From an uncultured Bacteroides sp. (GTDB lineage Bacteria; Bacteroidota; Bacteroidia; Bacteroidales; Bacteroidaceae), in contig CAAEFE010000072.1 in NCBI GenBank assembly GCA_900755095.1, positions 1 through 20,183 on the forward strand: a DNA stretch of 20,183 nt. The letters run 5' to 3'. Each line of letters opens with the position of its first letter. The first letter of the stretch is position 1. Position numbers and translations under genes: made by a program. The notes below the pieces were generated by a model. The model was not told the DNA's origin. It saw only the letters and a program-made list of their open reading frames with translations, and did no database searches. Below, in pieces: positions 14,781-20,183 of this stretch.

Positions 14781-17246
14781 ATGAAAGAAAGATATTTATT
14801 GGAAGATGGAGGCGATAACAACTTCTCGCTAATCACAGACTATGATGGGAACGATGAACAAGCATTTGATGTAAATGTGAAATCTGGTGAAATTCTTCCG
14901 GTACTCCCCTTACGTAATATGGTATTGTTTCCTGGAGTATTCCTGCCGATCACGGTAGGCCGTAAGTCTTCTCTGAAACTCGTACGAGATGCTGACAAGA
15001 AACATAAAGATATTGCAGTAGTATGCCAGAGATCGGCACATACAGAAGATCCGAAACTGGAAGATTTACACAATATCGGTACCGTAGGACGAATTGTGCG
15101 GATATTGGAAATGCCGGATCAGACAACAACAGTCATTCTTCAGGGAATGAAACGTTTAAGTCTGACTAGCATCATCGAAACTCATCCGTACCTGAAAGGT
15201 GAAATAGAACTTTTGGAGGAAGATGTCCCCGGCAAAGATGATAAAGAGTTTCAAGCCCTGGTGGAAACTTGCAAGGACTTGACAATGAGATACATCAAAT
15301 CATCAGATGTGATGCATCAGGATTCGTCGTTTGCTATTAAAAATATCAACAACTCAATGTTCCTGGTCAATTTCATCTGCTCAAACCTGCCGTTCAAGAA
15401 AGATGAGAAGATAGACTTGTTGAGCATCAACTCATTGCGTGAACGCACTTATCACTTACTGGAAATTCTGAACCGCGAAGTGCAACTGGCAGAAATCAAG
15501 GCATCCATCCAAATGCGTGCCCGCGAAGATATCGACCAGCAGCAACGTGAATACTTCCTGCAACAGCAGATCAAAACCATCCAGGATGAACTGGGTGGCG
15601 GCGGTCAGGAGCAGGAAATAGAGGAAATGCGCCAGAAGGCAGAAAGAATGCGCTGGAATTTAGAAGTCAGAGACACGTTCATGAAAGAACTTGCCAAACT
15701 GGAACGCACTCATCCGCAATCTCCGGATTACAGCGTACAGCTCAACTATCTGCAAACGATGCTCAATCTCCCATGGGGTACTTATACAACTGACAATCTG
15801 AACCTTAAAAACGCAGAAAAGACGTTGAACAAAGACCATTACGGACTGGAGAAAGTAAAAGAGCGTATTTTGGAACACTTAGCCGTATTAAAGCTGAAAG
15901 GTGATATGAAATCACCGATTATCTGCTTGTATGGCCCTCCGGGAGTGGGTAAAACATCTCTTGGAAAATCCATCGCATCTGCGCTCAAACGGAAATATGT
16001 ACGTATGTCTTTAGGTGGTGTGCATGACGAAGCAGAGATTCGCGGTCACCGTAAGACTTATATCGGTGCTATGCCCGGACGAATTATCAAGAGCTTGATA
16101 AAAGCCGGTGCGTCCAATCCTGTCTTCATCCTAGATGAAATAGACAAAGTCAGCGCCGACCGCCAGGGAGACCCTTCTTCCGCATTGCTGGAAGTGCTCG
16201 ACCCGGAACAGAACACATCTTTCCATGATAACTTCCTGGATGTAGATTATGATCTCTCCAAGGTATTGTTTATTGCAACAGCCAATAACCTGAATACAAT
16301 CCCCGGTCCATTGCTCGACCGTATGGAATTGATTGAAGTAAGCGGATACATCACAGAAGAAAAAGTAGAGATTGCCCGCAAGCATCTGCTGCCCAAAGAG
16401 CTGGAAGCCAACGGACTCAAAAAGACAGATATTAAACTTCCCAAAGATACACTGGAAGCCATAATCGAGTCATATACCCGTGAAAGCGGTGTTCGTGAGC
16501 TGGAAAAGAAGATCGGTAAGATTCTTCGCAAATCGGCCCGCCAATATGCTACGGACGGTTATTTCGCCAAGGCGGAAATCAAACCGACAGATTTGTATGA
16601 TTTCCTTGGAGCACCGGAATATACACGCGACAAGTATCAGGGAAATGATTACGCAGGTGTAGTCACCGGATTGGCATGGACAGCTGTCGGAGGCGAAATC
16701 TTATTTGTAGAAACGAGCTTGAGCCGTGGCAAGGGCGGACGTCTCACACTGACAGGTAACCTGGGAGATGTGATGAAAGAATCTGCCATGCTGGCACTTG
16801 AATATATCAAGGCACACGCTTCTGTTCTTAGTCTGGATGAAGAGATTTTTGACAACTGGAATATCCATATCCACGTTCCTGAAGGGGCTATTCCGAAAGA
16901 TGGTCCGTCAGCAGGTATCACAATGGCCACTTCACTGGCTTCTGCCCTGACTCAAAGAAAAGTGAAAGCCAACATTGCCATGACAGGAGAAATCACTCTT
17001 CGCGGCAAAGTGCTTCCTGTGGGTGGCATCAAAGAGAAAATATTGGCAGCCAAACGTGCCGGAATCAAGGAAATCATCATGAGTGCCGAGAACAAAAAGA
17101 ACATAGATGAAATTCAGGATATTTATTTGAAAGGACTGACTTTCCACTATGTAAACGATATAAGAGAGGTATTCGCTATTGCATTGACTAACGAGAAAGT
17201 AGCGGATCCTATTGATTTATCTGTTAAGAAACCCAGCCAGGAATGA
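14781..17246 (+). CDS. lon: ATP-dependent protease Lon
   Basis: An 821-residue cytoplasmic AAA+ protease (E. coli Lon has 784) that degrades damaged and regulatory proteins. In order: an N-terminal extension rich in acidic residues (about 1-35), the substrate-binding Lon N domain starting at [19 protein letters not shown], and a coiled-coil section with [17 protein letters not shown]. The AAA+ module has Walker A GPPGVGKT at 385-392 and Walker [11 protein letters not shown]. The C-terminal protease domain has catalytic Ser710 in PKDGPSAG and Lys753 in [14 protein letters not shown], with the 43-residue spacing of E. coli S679/K722. All key residues are intact. It overlaps tgt by 4 nt (ATGA), so the two are translationally coupled. 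Confidence 0.97.
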   Translation: MKERYLLEDGGDNNFSLITDYDGNDEQAFDVNVKSGEILPVLPLRNMVLFPGVFLPITVGRKSSLKLVRDADKKHKDIAVVCQRSAHTEDPKLEDLHNIGTVGRIVRILEMPDQTTTVILQGMKRLSLTSIIETHPYLKGEIELLEEDVPGKDDKEFQALVETCKDLTMRYIKSSDVMHQDSSFAIKNINNSMFLVNFICSNLPFKKDEKIDLLSINSLRERTYHLLEILNREVQLAEIKASIQMRAREDIDQQQREYFLQQQIKTIQDELGGGGQEQEIEEMRQKAERMRWNLEVRDTFMKELAKLERTHPQSPDYSVQLNYLQTMLNLPWGTYTTDNLNLKNAEKTLNKDHYGLEKVKERILEHLAVLKLKGDMKSPIICLYGPPGVGKTSLGKSIASALKRKYVRMSLGGVHDEAEIRGHRKTYIGAMPGRIIKSLIKAGASNPVFILDEIDKVSADRQGDPSSALLEVLDPEQNTSFHDNFLDVDYDLSKVLFIATANNLNTIPGPLLDRMELIEVSGYITEEKVEIARKHLLPKELEANGLKKTDIKLPKDTLEAIIESYTRESGVRELEKKIGKILRKSARQYATDGYFAKAEIKPTDLYDFLGAPEYTRDKYQGNDYAGVVTGLAWTAVGGEILFVETSLSRGKGGRLTLTGNLGDVMKESAMLALEYIKAHASVLSLDEEIFDNWNIHIHVPEGAIPKDGPSAGITMATSLASALTQRKVKANIAMTGEITLRGKVLPVGGIKEKILAAKRAGIKEIIMSAENKKNIDEIQDIYLKGLTFHYVNDIREVFAIALTNEKVADPIDLSVKKPSQE

Positions 17247-18373
17247 CATTTGAGTTACAATATACAGACACTAAAAGTAATGCCCGTGCCGGTCTGATAA
17301 CAACAGACCACGGGCAGATACAAACACCTATCTTCATGCCGGTGGGCACACTGGGCACTGTGAAGGGAGTACATCTGACCGAATTGAAAGAAGATATTCA
17401 GGCACAGATTATTCTGGGTAATACCTATCACCTCTATTTGCGTCCGGGACTGGACGTGATCGAGAAAGCAGGCGGGCTGCACCGTTTCAACGGTTTCGAC
17501 CGCCCCATGCTGACTGACAGCGGTGGTTTTCAGGTATTTTCATTAGCCGGAATCAGAAAACTGCGTGAAGAAGGAGCCGAATTTCGTTCGCATATCGACG
17601 GAAGCAAGCACATCTTCACTCCGGAGAAGGTGATGGACATAGAACGGACGATCGGTGCGGATATTATGATGGCTTTTGACGAATGTCCTCCGGGCGACTC
17701 GGATTACGAGTATGCCAAAAAGTCATTAGGATTAACCCACAGATGGCTCGACCGTTGTATACAACGTTTTAACGAGACAGAACCTAAATACGGTTATAAT
17801 CAGTCTCTCTTCCCCATCGTGCAGGGATGTGTTTATCCCGACCTGCGCAAGCAATCTGCAGAGTTTGTTGCGTCCAAAGGTGCTGACGGGAATGCTATCG
17901 GCGGTTTGGCGGTAGGTGAACCGGTAGACAAGATGTATGAAATGATCGAGATTGTCAATGAAATACTTCCTAAAGACAAACCCCGTTACCTGATGGGCGT
18001 CGGAACTCCTGTCAACATTCTTGAAGGAATAGAACGCGGTGTGGATATGTTCGACTGCGTTATGCCTACAAGAAACGGACGAAATGGCATGTTGTTCACC
18101 AAAGATGGCATTATCAATATGCGGAACAAGAAATGGGAAACGGACTTCTCTCCCATCGAAGCCGACGGAGCCTCTTGCGTGGATACATTATACAGCAAGG
18201 CTTATTTGCGCCATCTTTTCCATGCACAAGAGCTACTGGCTATGCAAATTGCCTCCATACATAATCTGGCATTCTATCTGTGGCTGGCAGGGGAAGCAAG
18301 AAAGCACATTATCGCTGGAGATTTCTCGACTTGGAAGCCGATGATGGTCAAAAGAGTATCAACTAGATTATAA
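17243..18373 (+). CDS. tgt: tRNA-guanine transglycosylase (queuosine pathway)
   Basis: A 376-residue enzyme that exchanges G34 of GUN-anticodon tRNAs for a queuosine precursor. The TIM-barrel motifs are present: DSGGFQVFSL with Asp92 (equivalent to Z. mobilis D102), MAFDECPPG, GGLAVGE, and DMFDCVMPTRNGRNG with nucleophile Asp271 (D280). GGLAVGE and the DEC cysteine are the bacterial preQ1-type forms rather than the eukaryotic ones. Unusually, the zinc site CxCxxC is missing. The aligned positions 309, 311 and 314 are Gly, Ser and Asp, with one off-register Cys312; the fourth ligand His340 (IHNL) is kept. Length and other motifs are normal. The start ATG overlaps the lon stop, and lptG begins 3 nt downstream. 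Confidence 0.95.
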   Translation: MTFELQYTDTKSNARAGLITTDHGQIQTPIFMPVGTLGTVKGVHLTELKEDIQAQIILGNTYHLYLRPGLDVIEKAGGLHRFNGFDRPMLTDSGGFQVFSLAGIRKLREEGAEFRSHIDGSKHIFTPEKVMDIERTIGADIMMAFDECPPGDSDYEYAKKSLGLTHRWLDRCIQRFNETEPKYGYNQSLFPIVQGCVYPDLRKQSAEFVASKGADGNAIGGLAVGEPVDKMYEMIEIVNEILPKDKPRYLMGVGTPVNILEGIERGVDMFDCVMPTRNGRNGMLFTKDGIINMRNKKWETDFSPIEADGASCVDTLYSKAYLRHLFHAQELLAMQIASIHNLAFYLWLAGEARKHIIAGDFSTWKPMMVKRVSTRL

Positions 18374-18376
18374 GAA

Positions 18377-19474
18377 ATGAAAAGCAATCGATTTATAAAA
18401 CGGCTGGACTGGTATATCATCAAGAAGTTCTTGGGGACATACGTATTTGCTATTGCACTAATCATTTCTATTGCAGTGGTATTTGACTTCAACGAAAAGA
18501 TGGACAAACTAATGGAGCATGAAGCTCCATGGGATAAAATTATCTTTGAATACTACATGAACTTTATCCCCTATTTCTCCAATCTGTTCAGTCCGTTGTT
18601 CGTATTCATTGCTGTTATTTTCTTTACCTCCAAACTGGCAGAAAACTCCGAAATTATTGCGATGTTCTCCACCGGTATGAGCTTTAAGAGGATGATGCGC
18701 CCTTATATGATTTCTGCCGCTATCATCGCCCTCGTCACTTTCACACTAAGTTCGTATGTAATTCCGAAAGGAAGTGTTACGCGTCTGAATTTTGAAGACC
18801 GGTATATCAAACCAAAGAAACAAAACTCGGTAAGCAATGTGCAGCTGGAAGTGGATAGCGGAGTGATTGCATATATCGACAACTATAACAACGCAATGAA
18901 AACCGGTAACCGCTTTTCATTGGACAAATTTGTGGATAAAAAGCTGGTTTCACATTTAACTGCACGACGGATTACCTACGACACCACCACCGTTCATAAA
19001 TGGACGATCCACGATTATATGGTACGCGAACTGGATGGTTTAAAGGAAAAGATCACTAAGGGAGACCGGATAGACTCTATCATCAACATGGAACCTTCCG
19101 ACTTTCTTATCATGAAAAACCAGCAGGAAATGCTGACCAGTCCCGAATTAAGCGATTATATCGCCAAACAGAAACGAAGAGGGTTTGCCAACATCAAGGA
19201 GTTTGAGATTGAATATCACAAACGAATCGCTATGTCGTTCGCCTCTTTCATCCTTACCATCATCGGTGTATCGCTTTCGTCCCGAAAAACGAAAGGCGGT
19301 ATGGGGCTTCATCTGGGTATCGGATTAGGGTTAAGTTTCTCTTATATCCTGTTCCAGACGATTACTTCCACCTTTGCCGTGAACGGAAATGTGCCACCTG
19401 CCGTTGCAGTCTGGATTCCTAATATCCTTTATGCGGGTATCGCATTCTTCTTGTACCAGAAGGCACCTAAATAA
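18377..19474 (+). CDS. lptG: LPS export permease, LptF/LptG family
   Basis: A 365-residue inner-membrane protein of the YjgP/YjgQ family, part of the LptB2FG machine that pulls lipopolysaccharide out of the inner membrane. The pattern fits: three N-terminal membrane helices (about 18-38, 66-86, 105-125), a periplasmic beta-jellyroll-like domain of about 150 residues, then three C-terminal helices (about 282-300, 311-330, 338-360). The opening LDWYIIKKFLGTYVFAIAL is typical of the family. Whether it is the LptF or LptG partner cannot be settled from one protein; the symbol follows common usage. It begins 3 nt after tgt, so it is co-expressed with lon and tgt. The operon ends at the terminator at 19569. 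Confidence 0.88.
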   Translation: MKSNRFIKRLDWYIIKKFLGTYVFAIALIISIAVVFDFNEKMDKLMEHEAPWDKIIFEYYMNFIPYFSNLFSPLFVFIAVIFFTSKLAENSEIIAMFSTGMSFKRMMRPYMISAAIIALVTFTLSSYVIPKGSVTRLNFEDRYIKPKKQNSVSNVQLEVDSGVIAYIDNYNNAMKTGNRFSLDKFVDKKLVSHLTARRITYDTTTVHKWTIHDYMVRELDGLKEKITKGDRIDSIINMEPSDFLIMKNQQEMLTSPELSDYIAKQKRRGFANIKEFEIEYHKRIAMSFASFILTIIGVSLSSRKTKGGMGLHLGIGLGLSFSYILFQTITSTFAVNGNVPPAVAVWIPNILYAGIAFFLYQKAPK

Positions 19475-19568
19475 AAGGTAGGCAAGCCTTCCGCAGTCTT
19501 CACGGATTCTATCCATAGATTGCCCCAAGGTTTTGGATGCACCGGATAAACGAAGAGTATAAAAGTAG

Positions 19569-19614
19569 AAGTTCCGCCTATTCTTGCTAATGCAAGTGTA
19601 GGCGGAACTTTTTT
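19569..19614. terminator. Strong bidirectional intrinsic terminator
   Basis: A 12-bp GC-rich stem (19569-19580 AAGTTCCGCCTA with 19599-19610) is topped by a second stem CTTGC/GCAAG (19583-19587 with 19592-19596) and followed by six T in total. The minus strand has CTTTTAT after the hairpin, so it can also end the convergent thioredoxin-like gene. Confidence 0.9.
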
Positions 19615-19706
19615 GTTGTATCCATTTCCTCTTTTGTCTATTCTCCATTGTTTTCACCTGACGGTGATTTGGAAAATCCCTCTTTCTCCTTACATTCTTA
19701 AAATCG

Positions 19707-20183
19707 TTAACCGACTTCTTTTACATAAGCAGAAAGATCAGCAGCAGAGATGTTTTTGGCTATAATTACACCATTTCCATCCAATAAATAGTTCGTGAAT
19801 CCCCGGTTTAAACGGTACTTCTTAAATAAGCCGGAATCCTCGCCTTCTGTTTCCACGAAACAAGTGGGCGTAACTATTTGATCCTTACGAACGGTTTCCT
19901 TAAATATTGACTGATATTCGTCAAATGAAATAGAAACCATTTCCACATTATGAGAAGAACGAAGCGCATTGCTCAAACTTACATTTTGCATCCGGGACTG
20001 CGCGTCATAACTTGCCCAAAAACTTAGCAACACGTATTTACCTTTCAAATTTCCCAATTTAAAGGCGGGTTGCCCGTTTGACGTAGATTCGATTTTAAAA
20101 TCAGGGGCTACGTCACCCTCACTCAAACCTCCGGTAGGTTTGTCTTTCTCAACGAAAGCGGTCAAGGAACAAATCAGTAATAC
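19707..20183 (-). CDS. Thioredoxin-fold (TlpA/AhpC-like) protein lacking CxxC, partial
   Basis: 159 codons including the stop are visible; the 5' end lies beyond the window. The first readable residues are VLLICSLTAF, the end of a signal peptide or membrane anchor, so the protein is exported. A thioredoxin-like domain follows: GDVAPDFKIES, then LKGKYVLLSFWAS, then SISFDEY, and a late strand NYLLDGNGVIIAKNIS. This is the normal TlpA order. Where TlpA has WCxxC, this protein reads SYDAQSRMQ, so the redox motif is absent. The only cysteines left are one in the signal region and one in TPTCFVE. It therefore probably has a structural, binding or chaperone-like role. It is convergent with lptG across the shared terminator. 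Confidence 0.75.
   Translation of the reverse strand, partial: VLLICSLTAFVEKDKPTGGLSEGDVAPDFKIESTSNGQPAFKLGNLKGKYVLLSFWASYDAQSRMQNVSLSNALRSSHNVEMVSISFDEYQSIFKETVRKDQIVTPTCFVETEGEDSGLFKKYRLNRGFTNYLLDGNGVIIAKNISAADLSAYVKEVG

Overview
The window looks like chromosomal DNA of a gut Bacteroides (Bacteroidota). The evidence is the style of the proteins (roughly 800-residue two-module FtsX/MacB permeases, an 821-residue Lon, a lon-tgt-lptG block), the absence of clear Shine-Dalgarno sequences, and several promoters of the Bacteroidota type (-33 TTG/TTTG, 19-20 nt spacer, -7 TAnnTTTG). No database search was possible, so the species is not assigned.

Region 1 (1-8558, minus strand) is one long tripartite efflux operon. 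In transcription order it encodes a TolC-type outer-membrane channel, an HlyD/MacA-type periplasmic adaptor, two large MacB/FtsX-type permeases, a LolD/MacB-type ATPase, and a third permease cut by the window edge. Region 2 (8708-11352, plus strand) is a divergent two-component system: an NtrC-type sigma54-activating response regulator and an NtrB-like membrane histidine kinase, overlapping by ATGA. The divergent intergenic region carries a good match to a sigma54 -24/-12 promoter facing tolC. It also has a cluster of GTGCG/CGCAC half-sites about 90-120 bp upstream of the predicted start site, and a housekeeping -7 box facing the regulator. The simplest reading is that the two-component system switches on the efflux operon through sigma54.

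Region 3 (11353-13854) is gene-poor. It holds a strong hairpin terminator, a possible small minus-strand ORF whose stop codon lies in that hairpin's loop, and a roughly 390-bp imperfect inverted repeat. Near the centre of the inverted repeat is an array of GAAAC/GTTTC palindromes repeated exactly every 22 bp. Next come two identical tRNA-Pro(UGG) genes with their own promoter and terminator, and an AT-rich patch with two unrecognised exported proteins (a 72-residue secreted peptide and a 169-residue lipoprotein) plus a possible gene remnant. The patch ends in a second, different array with 22-bp spacing (CGTCAC core).

Region 4 (13855-20183) is mostly core genome: trmN6 (tRNA adenine methyltransferase, minus strand), then lon-tgt-lptG on the plus strand, with a 4-nt overlap and a 3-nt gap. 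A strong bidirectional terminator follows, then a partial thioredoxin-fold protein on the minus strand that has lost its CxxC motif.

Best candidates for something undescribed are the two distinct 22-bp-period arrays (11937-12057 and 13775-13850) and the proposed sigma54 circuit at 8532-8707. Tgt also lacks the usual CxCxxC zinc ligands.
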